A stretch of 37,844 nt of DNA, taken from contig CAMLGC010000021.1 in assembly GCA_946479505.1 (NCBI GenBank), positions 1-37,844 on the forward strand, in the 5' to 3' direction. Position numbers and translations under genes: made by a program. The stretch is from an uncultured Sphingomonadaceae bacterium. Lineage in GTDB: Bacteria; Pseudomonadota; Alphaproteobacteria; Sphingomonadales; Sphingomonadaceae. The notes beneath the pieces are model-generated. The model saw nothing but the letters and a program-made list of their open reading frames with translations. It did no database searches and was not told where the DNA came from. Positions 24,248 to 34,710 of this stretch are shown one piece after another; positions within the stretch are counted from its first letter, which is position 1, and each line of letters begins with the position of its first letter.

Positions 24248-26521
24248 ATGGCGGTGGTGGTGAACGACAAGGGCCGGGTCGATCACATCGCGCTGATTGG
24301 CAACTTCCTACCGCGAAAATGCGGTCTCGCCACCTTCACCACCGACACCTACGCCGCGCTGCGCGAGCGTTTTCCGGACATGCAGGTCGACGTCTATGCG
24401 ATGGACGACCGCCCCGGCAGCTACGACTTCCCGCCCGAGGTGACGCGGACGATCCCCGAGGACGATCGGCTCGCCTATTCGGAAGCCGCACGGGCGATCG
24501 AGGCGAGCGGCGCACAGGCGGTGTGGCTCCAGCACGAATACGGCATCTTCGGCGGTGCGGCGGGCGACTATATTCTCGCATTGCTCGACAGGGTGTCGCT
24601 GCCGGTGATCGTGACGCTCCACACCGTCCTCGATCAGCCGAGCGCCGACGAACGGCGCGTGATGGAGGCGCTCATCCGGCGCGCGTCGCGGCTGATCGTG
24701 ATGGCCGAGCGCGGGCGCAATATCCTCGAGCGCGTCTATGGCGCCGATCCCAAAGCGATCGCGACAATCCCTCATGGCGTGCCCAACCGGCCCTTCGCCG
24801 AGCCCGACACGCTCAAGCCGCTATTCGGTTGGCAAGGGCGCAAGGTGGTGCTCACCTTCGGGCTGCTCGCGCCGGGCAAGGGCATCGAAACGGTAATCGA
24901 AGCGCTGCCGGCTGCGGTCGCCGAGGTGCCCAATCTGCTCTACGTCGTGCTCGGGACGACGCATCCCCATCTGGTTGCGCACGAAGGGGAGGCATATCGC
25001 GATCGGCTCGAAGCGCTCGCGATCGAGCTCGGGGTGGGCGCCAACATCACCTTCGTCAATTCGTTCGTCGAACACGATGCGCTGATCGACCGTCTCCAGG
25101 CCGCCGACGTTTACGTGACGCCCTATACCAATCCGGCGCAGGTCACCTCGGGCACGTTGTCCTACGCGGTTGGTGTCGGCAAGGCGGTGATCTCGACCCC
25201 CTATGTTCATGCCCGCGAGATTCTCGCCGACGGGCACGGCGTGCTCGTCGATTTCGCGGATACAGCGGGCTTCGCACGCGCCATCGTCGCACTGCTCGCC
25301 GACGACGAAAATCGGCACCGGCTGTCCGAGCGCGCCTACGCCCGCGGGCGCACGATGATCTGGCCGCGCGTCGCCGAGAGCGCGCTCGCGCAGATCGAGG
25401 CGGCGATCGCCGCCTCGCCGCGCCGTCTGGTCCGGCCGAGCGGAATGCTGACGCCGCTCGCGCCCAGCATCGAGGCGGTCGAGCGGATGAGCGACGCGAC
25501 GGGCATGCTCCAGCACGCGGTCTATTCGGTGCCCGACCGCCGCCACGGCTATTGCATCGACGACAATGCGCGTGCGCTGATCCTGATGACGCAGATCGAG
25601 GAAATGGCGGACGACGTGCGCGACCGTTGGACGACGGTCTATGCCTCGTTCGTCAACTATGCCTGGAACCCCGAGGCGCGGCGCTTCCGCAACTTCATGC
25701 GCTTCGACCGGAGCTGGTGCGAGGATACCGGCTCGGAGGATTCGAACGGACGCGCGTTATGGGCGCTCGGGGTGACCGCGCGCGACGCGCAGATGGCCAA
25801 ACACCGCGATTGGGCGCGCATGCTCTACGACCAGACCGCCGAGCTCGCCTTCGATCTGGGCAGCCCGCGCGCGCAGGCCTTCGCGATGCTCGGCGCGGCG
25901 GCGGTACTCGAGACCGATCCGCGGCATTCGGCAGCGCTCGACACGCTGGCGCGGTTCGGCGACGCCTTCCTGGCGCTGCTCGGCGAGGCGCGACGGCCCG
26001 AATGGCAGTGGTTCGAAATCGTGCTTGCCTATGACAATGCACGGCTGCCCGAGGCGATGCTTCGCGCGGGCGCGGCGCTGGGGCGCGACGATCTGATCGC
26101 GTGCGGGCTCGACACGCTCGGCTGGATCGTCGCGCGCCAGACCTCGCCCGAGGGGCGGTTCCGCGCGGTCGGCACCGAAAGCTTCCACCGTGCCTACGCC
26201 GAGCCGATGCCGTTCGACCAGCAACCCCTCGAAGCACAGGCGACGATCGACGCGTGCGCGGCGGCCTATGCCGCGACGCACGATCCGCGCTGGGTGGAGG
26301 AGGCGATGCGCGCCTATCGCTGGTTCCTCGGCGCCAACGACCTCGGCCTGCCGCTCGCCTCGCCGCAGGACGGCGGCTGTTTCGATGGCCTGATGCCCAC
26401 CGGCGTCAACCGCAACCAGGGCGCCGAATCGATCCTCGCGCTGCAATTGGCATCGTGCGCGATTTCGACCCTTTCAAAGGCGGCCGGTCCCGTGGCAAAG
26501 CCGGAGCGCGCCGTCGCGTAA
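24248..26521 (+). CDS. GT4-type glycosyltransferase fused to an alpha-helical toroid-like domain
   Basis: A 757-residue two-domain protein with no signal peptide or membrane segment. Residues 1 to about 375 form a GT-B glycosyltransferase of family 4 type: IGNFLPRKCGLATFTTD, LQHEYGIFGG, VTLHTVL, TIPHGVPN, LTFGLLAPGKGIETVIEAL, then YTNPAQVTSGTLSYAVGVGKAVISTP with the sugar-nucleotide site. Residues about 400-757 are a helical repeat domain like an (alpha/alpha) barrel: HGYCIDDNARALIL, FEIVLAYDNARLPEAML, DQQPLEAQATIDACAAAY, DGLMPTGVNRNQGAESILALQ. The ATG at 24248 has AAAGGA six bases upstream. Such proteins are commonly paired with GH130 genes, as here with a 47-base gap. A mannose-containing product is inferred from the partner; donor and acceptor are unknown. 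Confidence 0.85.
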   Translation: MAVVVNDKGRVDHIALIGNFLPRKCGLATFTTDTYAALRERFPDMQVDVYAMDDRPGSYDFPPEVTRTIPEDDRLAYSEAARAIEASGAQAVWLQHEYGIFGGAAGDYILALLDRVSLPVIVTLHTVLDQPSADERRVMEALIRRASRLIVMAERGRNILERVYGADPKAIATIPHGVPNRPFAEPDTLKPLFGWQGRKVVLTFGLLAPGKGIETVIEALPAAVAEVPNLLYVVLGTTHPHLVAHEGEAYRDRLEALAIELGVGANITFVNSFVEHDALIDRLQAADVYVTPYTNPAQVTSGTLSYAVGVGKAVISTPYVHAREILADGHGVLVDFADTAGFARAIVALLADDENRHRLSERAYARGRTMIWPRVAESALAQIEAAIAASPRRLVRPSGMLTPLAPSIEAVERMSDATGMLQHAVYSVPDRRHGYCIDDNARALILMTQIEEMADDVRDRWTTVYASFVNYAWNPEARRFRNFMRFDRSWCEDTGSEDSNGRALWALGVTARDAQMAKHRDWARMLYDQTAELAFDLGSPRAQAFAMLGAAAVLETDPRHSAALDTLARFGDAFLALLGEARRPEWQWFEIVLAYDNARLPEAMLRAGAALGRDDLIACGLDTLGWIVARQTSPEGRFRAVGTESFHRAYAEPMPFDQQPLEAQATIDACAAAYAATHDPRWVEEAMRAYRWFLGANDLGLPLASPQDGGCFDGLMPTGVNRNQGAESILALQLASCAISTLSKAAGPVAKPERAVA

Positions 26522-26568
26522 GGTCCGCGTCGCTGCATCCACGAAGCTTGCCGCGGAGACGTTTGCCG

Positions 26569-27823
26569 GTGCCGGACTTGTTCAACCACTCGCTGCGCCT
26601 GCATGCCGATCCGTCGCGCGTGGTGGTGCGGCCCTTCCATATCGGGTGGGGCGCGAACGGCGCAGCCTCGAACCGCGCAGAGCGGATGGTGCAGGCGGTG
26701 CTGGCGATGAATCCGGCCGAGGCGCACGCCGAGCTCGACGTGGTGCTCAAGGATTTCGAGGCGCGGCATTGGCAGACGCGGCGAGTGTTCATGACGCGCT
26801 ACGACGAGATCGAGGCGCGGCTCGGACTCGATGGAGCGGCGATCGGCGACGTGAAGCGCCAGCTCATCGGCGCCTATTTCTGCCACGAATACAGCTATGC
26901 CGCCGCCGCTTTGATGAACCCGAGCGCGGTGCCGCATTTCGACCAGTCGGGCATGCCGCGCGGGAGCACGCGCATCCTGATGTCGATGCGCGCGGTGGGG
27001 GAGGGACATATTTCCTCGATCGCGTTCCGCGAAGGGATCATCACCGACGACCGGAAGTTCAAGCTTGCGCCCGAGCCGCCCTTCGCGACCGCGACCGATG
27101 TGATCGGCAATGAAGACGACATCCCCGAAGGCCCCGTCACCGTCTATCGGCACCGCGACAGCACGCTGTCTGGAACGGTCATTTTCCCGATCACCAATGC
27201 GCAGTCGAAGGGTCTCGAGGATCTGCGGCTGGTGCGGTTCGAGCATGACGACGGCAGCTACGAATGGCTCGGCACGTACACCGCGTTCAACGGTTCGATC
27301 ATCCAGTCCGAGCTGATGCGCACGCGTGACTTCCGGGCGTTCGACCTCGTGCCGATGACGGGGAGCGCGGCGCGCAACAAGGGCATGGCGCTGTTCCCGC
27401 GCAAGGTGGGCGGCAAGTACATGATGATCGGTCGGCAGGACGGGGAGAATCTGTTTCTCATTAAATCCGACGAGCTCACGCATTGGGACGAGGGCGAGCT
27501 CCTCCTCAAGCCCGAATTCCCCTGGGAGCTCGTGCAGATCGGCAATTGCGGGCCGCCGATCGAACTCGACGAGGGCTGGTTGCTCCTCACCCACGGCGTC
27601 GGCGCGATGCGCAAATATTCGATCGGGGCGGTGCTGCTCGACAAGGACGATCCGTCGAAGGTGCTGGGGCGTACGCCCGAGCCGATCCTCGCGGCCGCCG
27701 ACGAGGATCGCGAGGGCTATGTGCCCAACGTCGTCTATAGCTGCGGCGCGCTGCTCCAGGGGGACAATCTGTTCATTCCCTATGGCGTCGCCGACAGCTC
27801 GATCGCGTTCGCCTTCTGCGCCG

Positions 27824-27849
<26 letters not shown>
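26569..27849 (+). CDS. GH130-family mannoside phosphorylase
   Basis: A 426-residue five-bladed beta-propeller enzyme of glycoside hydrolase family 130. Characterised members phosphorolyse beta-mannosides to alpha-mannose 1-phosphate. Marks are the N-terminal MTRYDEIEARL helix region, HEYSYAAAALMNPSAVPH, GLEDLRLVRF (about residue 215, the Glu-Asp-x-Arg segment associated with catalysis), TAFNGSIIQSELM, NKGMALFPRKVGGKYMMIGRQDGEN, GNCGPPIELDEGWLLLTHGVG and the final IPYGVADSSIAFA. No signal peptide is present, so it acts in the cytoplasm. No ATG is near; a GTG at 26569 with GGAG upstream is the best start. Its 3' end overlaps the convergent OPT gene by 26 bases. Confidence 0.9.
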
Positions 27850-29812
<1,963 letters not shown>

Positions 29813-29825
29813 GTCAAGATCCCTG

Positions 29826-29844
29826 CGAAGTTGACTAAATTGAC
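29826..29844 (-). promoter_or_regulatory. Motif shared with the thyA promoter region, upstream of the OPT gene
   Basis: On the minus strand GTCAATTTAGTCAACTTCG matches the thyA-upstream motif at 17 of 19 positions. It lies 13 bases before the GTG start. Its palindrome is imperfect here, while the tandem GTCAANTTN arrangement is intact. After TTCG both sites have 8 bases and then TTGRCG. An operator is the simplest reading. The stretch also reads TVNLVNFAGILT in a short frame ending on the OPT start, so a small leader peptide is an alternative. Confidence 0.4.
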
Positions 29845-30083
29845 TGTCTGGCGCGAGTCGCTTTCCACCGCTTCCGCGACGAAGCGGAGCGTGGGAAAAG
29901 GTGCGCGGAGATGCATGGCGCGGTTGTGGCACAAAGCGATGGATGTAGGACAGCGGAATATCGGGACCGCAGCTTCCGATCGCCGGCATGATCGGCGGCA
30001 ACGCCCGAGACGCGCCCTGCGGGCGGCGTTTGCGCCCACCTCCGAAGCGACCGTTCGCACAATAGTGCCAATCGCGATTCGCT

Positions 30084-31646
30084 CTACCGATACCCCTTGA
30101 GCCGAGGCCAGAGCGCCGCAAGCGGCGGCGTCACGCCTCGGCACAGCGCGATCACCTTGCTGTTCTCGTACGCCATCGCATAGCGCGACCAGGTCGTGCC
30201 GAGCGAAATAACCTGCGCACAATAGGGTTTCAGTCCGGCGAGATCATCCTGGACCACCAGCAGGTCGCGCGGGTTCTGCCCGCGCAGGCCCCACAGGAAA
30301 TACTGGTTGTGCCCGCTGAGCGCAGGAGGCAGCCCCTCGCCGTAGAGATCGAGCGCCGCGGCCTCGCCGTAATTGTCGACCTTGATGCCCGTTACCGCAC
30401 GCTCGGATGCCGGAATACGGGCCCACGCCGCCTCGACCTGCCGGGTGAAATCGTGCCAACCCAATTGGTCGGCGAATAGCTGCGGCAGCGCGGTGCCCCT
30501 GAAGCTGCGCTCCTGTTGCTGCGGCGCGATGCCGATCCGAGCCATATAGGCGACGAGCGCCGCGGGGGAGAGGATCGGCAGCGCCATCGGCGCCGCGACT
30601 GCGGAGAGCACGACCGCTGCCGCGACCCCGACGCCCGCCGCCACCTTACCCGTTATCCCGCGCGCCAGCGGCGCGAGCGCCACCGCGCCGATCACGAAGA
30701 GCATCGGGTAGAGCGGCGAAAGATAATAGTCCTTGCCGTGCCCCAACCGGACGATGACGACGACCACCAACGCCGCGATCACCAGGAAGCGCAGGTCTTT
30801 GAGACGCTTGACGACGAACGGCGCGACAAGCCCCGCGATCCATAGCGGCGCGAAGGCCGGATTCATCACCAGCACCTGGTTGCCGAGGAACGGCAGCAGC
30901 GCGACGTCGGTGTTCTTGGCCTCGGCCGCCGCACCGAGCTCGAGGAACGGGAAGCCGTGGACGAGCTGCCACACGAACGAGGGGAGGGCGATCGCCGCCG
31001 CCAGCACCGCGCCGGTCCAGAAGGCGGGGCGCAGCAACAGCCGGCGCTCGGGCGTCAGCAGTAGGCCGATGCTCAGCCCGAACATCCAGAACAGCACCGC
31101 GTATTTCACCTGCAACGCGAGCCCCGCGACCACCCCGGCGAACAGCAGCGCGCGATCGTCGCGCTCGCGAATCGCCCTCACCATCAGATACGCGACGGCG
31201 GTCCAGACCAGCGGATCGAAGGCCGACGTGTTGAGCGTGGCGACCAGCCCCATCAGCATCGGCGCGATCGCGCAGGCGAGCGCGGCGAGGCCGAGCGCGA
31301 GCCGGCTTCCGCCGAGGAGGCGGGCGAAGCGTACCGCCAGCCATACCAGCGCTGCCGCCGCGAGCGCCGCCGGCAGCCGCATGCCCCAGACGCCGAGCCC
31401 CAGCTTGTACAGCGCCGCGGCCATCAGCGGCACCGCCGGCGGCTGATCGACATAGCCGAACGCGGGATGCTGACCGCAGACGATGAAGTAGAGCTCGTCG
31501 CGGAACAGGTCGTAGCGCGCAGCGAGCGCGGCGTGTGCGGCAAAGACGATCAGCGCAGGAAGGAGCGCGGCGGGATCGAGCTTTCGCCAGGCATGGCTCG
31601 CGCCTTGCGCCACATGATTCACCGCCTCCTCCCCGCTGGTCGTCAT
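30084..31646 (-). CDS. GT39/ArnT-like integral-membrane glycosyltransferase
   Basis: A 520-residue polytopic inner-membrane protein of the dolichyl-phosphate-mannosyltransferase / ArnT superfamily, which moves sugars from polyprenyl-phosphate donors. After the first helix the periplasmic loop has YDLFRDELYFIVCGQHPAFG and then GYVDQPP (about residues 42-68), the acidic motif of the family. Ten or more hydrophobic helices follow (for example LALGLAALACAIAPMLMGLV). The C-terminal soluble portion is periplasmic. The ATG at 31646 is used; there is no clear ribosome site, and an in-frame ATG exists at 31724. No lipid A or polymer genes are adjacent, so the acceptor is unknown. Confidence 0.87.
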   Translation of the reverse strand: MTTSGEEAVNHVAQGASHAWRKLDPAALLPALIVFAAHAALAARYDLFRDELYFIVCGQHPAFGYVDQPPAVPLMAAALYKLGLGVWGMRLPAALAAAALVWLAVRFARLLGGSRLALGLAALACAIAPMLMGLVATLNTSAFDPLVWTAVAYLMVRAIRERDDRALLFAGVVAGLALQVKYAVLFWMFGLSIGLLLTPERRLLLRPAFWTGAVLAAAIALPSFVWQLVHGFPFLELGAAAEAKNTDVALLPFLGNQVLVMNPAFAPLWIAGLVAPFVVKRLKDLRFLVIAALVVVVIVRLGHGKDYYLSPLYPMLFVIGAVALAPLARGITGKVAAGVGVAAAVVLSAVAAPMALPILSPAALVAYMARIGIAPQQQERSFRGTALPQLFADQLGWHDFTRQVEAAWARIPASERAVTGIKVDNYGEAAALDLYGEGLPPALSGHNQYFLWGLRGQNPRDLLVVQDDLAGLKPYCAQVISLGTTWSRYAMAYENSKVIALCRGVTPPLAALWPRLKGYR

Positions 31647-31847
31647 CGACTGTATTGCGCGAACAACACACGTGTCCAGATGAGTTTGGGAAGCTTCGAG
31701 GAAGCCGCGCCCGGTACGTTCCAAATGGCAATTCGGTCGCCGGGATCGGCGATGGCTCGATGGCTGGTCGCGCGCGCTGTTCCGAAGAAGCTGCCGTTCC
31801 GGCCTTGCCCACTTGCGGATGTTTCCAACCGGTGATTACAAGTCGCT

Positions 31848-32180
31848 ATGAGCGTCCAGGGAAGCTGTCACTGCGGCAAGGTGCGGATAGAACTGCCGGG
31901 CGCGCCCGAGTGGGTTGCGGACTGTAACTGCTCGCTTTGTCGCCGGCTTGCATGGCGGGTGGCGTATTTCCCGCCGGACGAGGTACGCATTTCAGGCGAA
32001 ACGACAGCTTATGTCTGGGGCGATCGGATGATCGGCATTCACCACTGTCCGGTTTGCGGCTGTGGCACGCACTGGCAGTCTCTCGGCGAGGATTTCGGCA
32101 AGATGGGCATCAATGCGCGCTTGCTCGACAATTTCGACGAAAATGCCGTCGAGGTCAGGAAGTTCGACAATGCGGGCTAA
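31848..32180 (+). CDS. GFA-family zinc protein
   Basis: A 110-residue protein of the GFA (glutathione-dependent formaldehyde-activating / CENP-V) family. It has the zinc-binding cysteines in order: GSCHCGKVRIE (residues 6-9), CNCSLCRR (about 26-31) and HHCPVCGCGTHW (about 66-75). The central FPPDEVRISGETTAYVWGD matches the family fold. The family name reflects an early activity claim that has not held up for most members; a small-thiol-related role is only a guess. No strong ribosome site precedes the ATG. It stands alone, divergent from the membrane glycosyltransferase gene. Confidence 0.88.
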   Translation: MSVQGSCHCGKVRIELPGAPEWVADCNCSLCRRLAWRVAYFPPDEVRISGETTAYVWGDRMIGIHHCPVCGCGTHWQSLGEDFGKMGINARLLDNFDENAVEVRKFDNAG

Positions 32181-32661
32181 TCACGCTCGGCGCTGACGTC
32201 CGCTTTCCACCAGCTACCGCGCGCTATGACCGGCTGCACGGCGTGGCGCGCTTGCCGGTCGAGAGGGCCTTTCTGCTCGCGCGGGCGGACGATTGCGGCC
32301 GCAAATGATGAGTCCTGTGTCCTGGTGACGCAATTCGGGACACCTTTCGCCAGCGTAACTAATGTTTGTGGTTAAGACATTGACTCGTCACCCGAAAGAC
32401 GGGATCACCGGCGCCATTCGGAAACAGGGACGGGCGCCGTCCGCTGCTCTGAACAACGAGTCGGCCGCGGTAAGATCAAGACGCGGCCAATGCGGGAGGG
32501 GATGGCCGGAGTGCGGGCTATCGACGGGGCGTTTCTCCGAAGACTGCATGCCGAAAGGCGGGCGGCCGATTGTTCGGCATCGCTTCGCGCCGATCCCACG
32601 CGCATATCCTCATCGCCATCCGCGGCGATGAGGCCAGAACAAAGCCGAGGGAGAGAGTTTG
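32181..32661. other. Intergenic region upstream of the protease gene
   Basis: These 481 bases hold no gene I can support. An AT-richer stretch at about 32340-32390 (GTAACTAATG, TTGTGGTTAAGACATTGAC) may contain the protease promoter. GTGTCC...GGACAC (near 32308-32343) and GGACGG-GCG-CCGTCC (near 32428-32442) are short inverted repeats. A strong 10-bp inverted repeat close to the protease start is listed separately. Confidence 0.5.
32608..32633 (+). promoter_or_regulatory. Perfect inverted repeat in the leader of the RTX protease gene
   Basis: CCTCATCGCC-N6-GGCGATGAGG is a perfect 10-bp inverted repeat ending 28 bases before the ATG and upstream of the GAGGGAG ribosome site. It could be a regulator site, a leader hairpin that tunes mRNA stability, or an attenuator. 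No U-tract follows, so it is not an intrinsic terminator. Confidence 0.5.
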
Positions 32662-34593
32662 ATGGTTAGTTTGTACCCCGCCGATTCGTCGGCCGATCCG
32701 TATGCCGGGATGACCGCCGGCAACGGCAAGGAAATCTGGAGTGCCGATGATGCGGCCGCCAATCTGAACAGGACCGGCGCCAATTGGTATGTCGATAATA
32801 ACGGTGCGCTCGACGACGGCACGCTGACCTACAGCTTCTGGAGCAGCTACGAGCAGCTTGCGGGCAGCTATTACGTGACGCCGGATGGATCGATAGCGTT
32901 CAACGAAGCGTATTACGCCGACGATTTCTCGATCTTCAACGACACGCAAATCGCGCTCACCGATCAGGCGCTGGGCGAGTGGGACGATCTCATCAACATC
33001 GACATCGTCCGCGGCGACGACCCGCTGCAGGCCGACCTTGTCTATGGCAACACCTATACCGGCCCGGCATCGGGCGCGTACGCCTATCTTCCTTACGGAA
33101 ACGCGGTCTATTCGGTCTATGAGGATGCCTACGGCTTCGAGGATTCGGAAAAGCTGGGCGGCGATGTCTGGGTCAACGGGTTCTACGGCCCTAATTTCGA
33201 TCCGACCGACAACGGCTCCTACGCGCTGTTCACGATCATGCACGAATCGGGGCATGCGCTGGGGCTGAGCCATGCGGGCGATTACAACGCCGACGACGAC
33301 AATGACGGCGACGGCAACCCGGATCCGATCACCTACGCAAACGACGCCTATTTCTTCCAGGATTCCAACCAATATTCGATCATGAGCTACTTCCCGGAGA
33401 CCGTCACCGGCGCGAGCTGGGTCGATTTCCAGAAGCTCGTGTTCACCTACGCGATGACGCCGATGGTGCATGACGTGCTCGCGGTCCAGGACATGTACGG
33501 CGCCGACATGACGACGCGCGCGGGCGACACCACCTACGGCTTCAATTCGAACGCCGGCCGCGATGTCTTCGACTTCGACCTGACGCCGTCGCCCGTCGTC
33601 ACGATCTGGGACGCCGGCGGCAACGACACCCTCGACCTGTCGGGGTTCGACACCGACGAGCTGATCGATCTCAACCAGGGCCAGTTCAGCAGCGCCAGCG
33701 AAGGCGCGACGCTCGACTACCTGATCTCGATCGGTTTCGCGCCCGAAGACTATACGCAGGCACAGCTCGAGGCGACCTTCGCGCGCTACGGCGTCGGCAG
33801 CCAGGGGCAGATGCACGACAATATCGCGATCGCCTATGGCGCCGTCATCGAGAATGCCGTCGGCGGCGGCGGTAACGACGTGCTGATCGGCAACGAGGTC
33901 GCCAACGTCCTCACCGGCGGCGACGGCATCGACACGGCGAGCTATCGCGACGCCGGGTCGGGCGTGGTCGCCTCGCTCGCGACCGATCGCGGCACGGGCG
34001 GCGATGCTGCCGGCGACCGTTATGTCGATATCGAGCAGCTCGAGGGGAGCGATTACGATGACGGGCTGACGGGCGGCAATGGCGGCAACGGGCTGTTCGG
34101 GCTGGGCGGCGACGACCTGCTTTCGGGCGGGAACGGCGGCGACCTGCTCGACGGCGGCGCCGGCAACGATCGCCTCGACGGCGGCAACAGCGGCGATACG
34201 CTGCTGGGCGGCGACGGCAGCGATACGCTGCTCGGCGGCAATGGTGGCGACATGCTTGCCGGCGGCGCGGGCGGCGACACGATGACCGGCGGCAATGGCA
34301 GCGACGTGTTCGCGATCTCCGATCTCGGCGACACCGACGTGATCGCCGATTTCGGCCACGGCCAGGACACGATCGACCTGACCGGGATCGACGCGATCGC
34401 CGATACCGACGCGGCCGACGCCTTCTCGTGGATCGGTGCGAACGCGTTCGACGGCGATGCGGGTGAGGTTCGCGCGTATAGCGAGGGCGGCCACACCTTC
34501 CTGGCGGGCGATGTCGATGGCGATACCGTCGCGGATTTCCTGGTGGATGTCGGCCATGCGCCGATCGTCCAGGCCGATCTCGTGCTCGGCTGA
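32662..34593 (+). CDS. Serralysin-type (M10) RTX metalloprotease
   Basis: A 643-residue secreted zinc protease. There is no Sec signal peptide, as expected for type I secretion. The catalytic domain has HESGHALGLSH (about residues 194-204, HExxHxxGxxH) and the Met-turn YSIMSYF (about 238-244) with the Tyr ligand. DNDGDGNPDP after the zinc site is an acidic insert that may bind calcium. Residues 470-550 carry RTX GGxGxD nonapeptides, and the C-terminus has VFAISDLGDTDVIADFGHGQDTIDL, the peptidase M10 C-terminal fold. GAGGGAG about 8 bases upstream supports the ATG at 32662. No ABC exporter, membrane-fusion protein or TolC gene is in the window, so secretion must use genes elsewhere. Confidence 0.93.
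   Translation: MVSLYPADSSADPYAGMTAGNGKEIWSADDAAANLNRTGANWYVDNNGALDDGTLTYSFWSSYEQLAGSYYVTPDGSIAFNEAYYADDFSIFNDTQIALTDQALGEWDDLINIDIVRGDDPLQADLVYGNTYTGPASGAYAYLPYGNAVYSVYEDAYGFEDSEKLGGDVWVNGFYGPNFDPTDNGSYALFTIMHESGHALGLSHAGDYNADDDNDGDGNPDPITYANDAYFFQDSNQYSIMSYFPETVTGASWVDFQKLVFTYAMTPMVHDVLAVQDMYGADMTTRAGDTTYGFNSNAGRDVFDFDLTPSPVVTIWDAGGNDTLDLSGFDTDELIDLNQGQFSSASEGATLDYLISIGFAPEDYTQAQLEATFARYGVGSQGQMHDNIAIAYGAVIENAVGGGGNDVLIGNEVANVLTGGDGIDTASYRDAGSGVVASLATDRGTGGDAAGDRYVDIEQLEGSDYDDGLTGGNGGNGLFGLGGDDLLSGGNGGDLLDGGAGNDRLDGGNSGDTLLGGDGSDTLLGGNGGDMLAGGAGGDTMTGGNGSDVFAISDLGDTDVIADFGHGQDTIDLTGIDAIADTDAADAFSWIGANAFDGDAGEVRAYSEGGHTFLAGDVDGDTVADFLVDVGHAPIVQADLVLG
34072..34308 (+). repeat. RTX calcium-binding nonapeptide repeats
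   Basis: About nine GGxGxD-type units run in tandem within the protease gene (GGNGGNGLF, GGNGGDLLD, GGAGNDRLD, GGNSGDTLL, GGDGSDTLL, GGNGGDMLA, GGAGGDTMT, GGNGSDVFA). At DNA level this is a degenerate 27-base tandem repeat beginning GGCGGCAA or GGCGGCG. Such repeats fold into a calcium-bound beta-roll after export. Confidence 0.88.
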
Positions 34594-34615
34594 TCCGGAC
34601 GATCTGAAGCGAAAG

Positions 34616-34644
34616 GGGCGCTCGGAAATCCGGGCGCCCTTTTT
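34616..34644 (+). terminator. Intrinsic terminator of the RTX protease gene
   Basis: An 11-bp stem (GGGCGCTCGGA / TCCGGGCGCCC, one G-T pair) with a very short AA loop is followed directly by TTTTT. It lies 22 bases after the protease stop. This is the clearest Rho-independent terminator in the window, and it separates the protease from the beta-glucosidase gene. Confidence 0.88.
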
Positions 34645-34695
34645 GTTGCAAGGCACCTTGCGAGGTCGGGCACTGGAAATCCGCGCCGCATCCAT

Positions 34696-34707
34696 GTAAC
34701 CGGTTAC
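34696..34707 (+). promoter_or_regulatory. LacI-type operator abutting the beta-glucosidase start
   Basis: GTAACCGGTTAC is a perfect 12-bp palindrome with the central CG typical of LacI/GalR-family operators. It ends 3 bases before the ATG at 34711. A bound repressor would block the transcription start or the initiating ribosome. No ribosome site lies between it and the ATG, so transcription probably starts within or beside the operator. Another 6-bp palindrome, GCAAGG-CA-CCTTGC, is at 34648-34661. Confidence 0.6.
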
Positions 34708-34710
34708 TTT

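Noticed and set aside
24193..26034. 613-codon frame overlapping the glycosyltransferase gene in another phase
   Set aside because: Arg/Ala-rich out-of-frame translation; the GT4 reading has all expected motifs.
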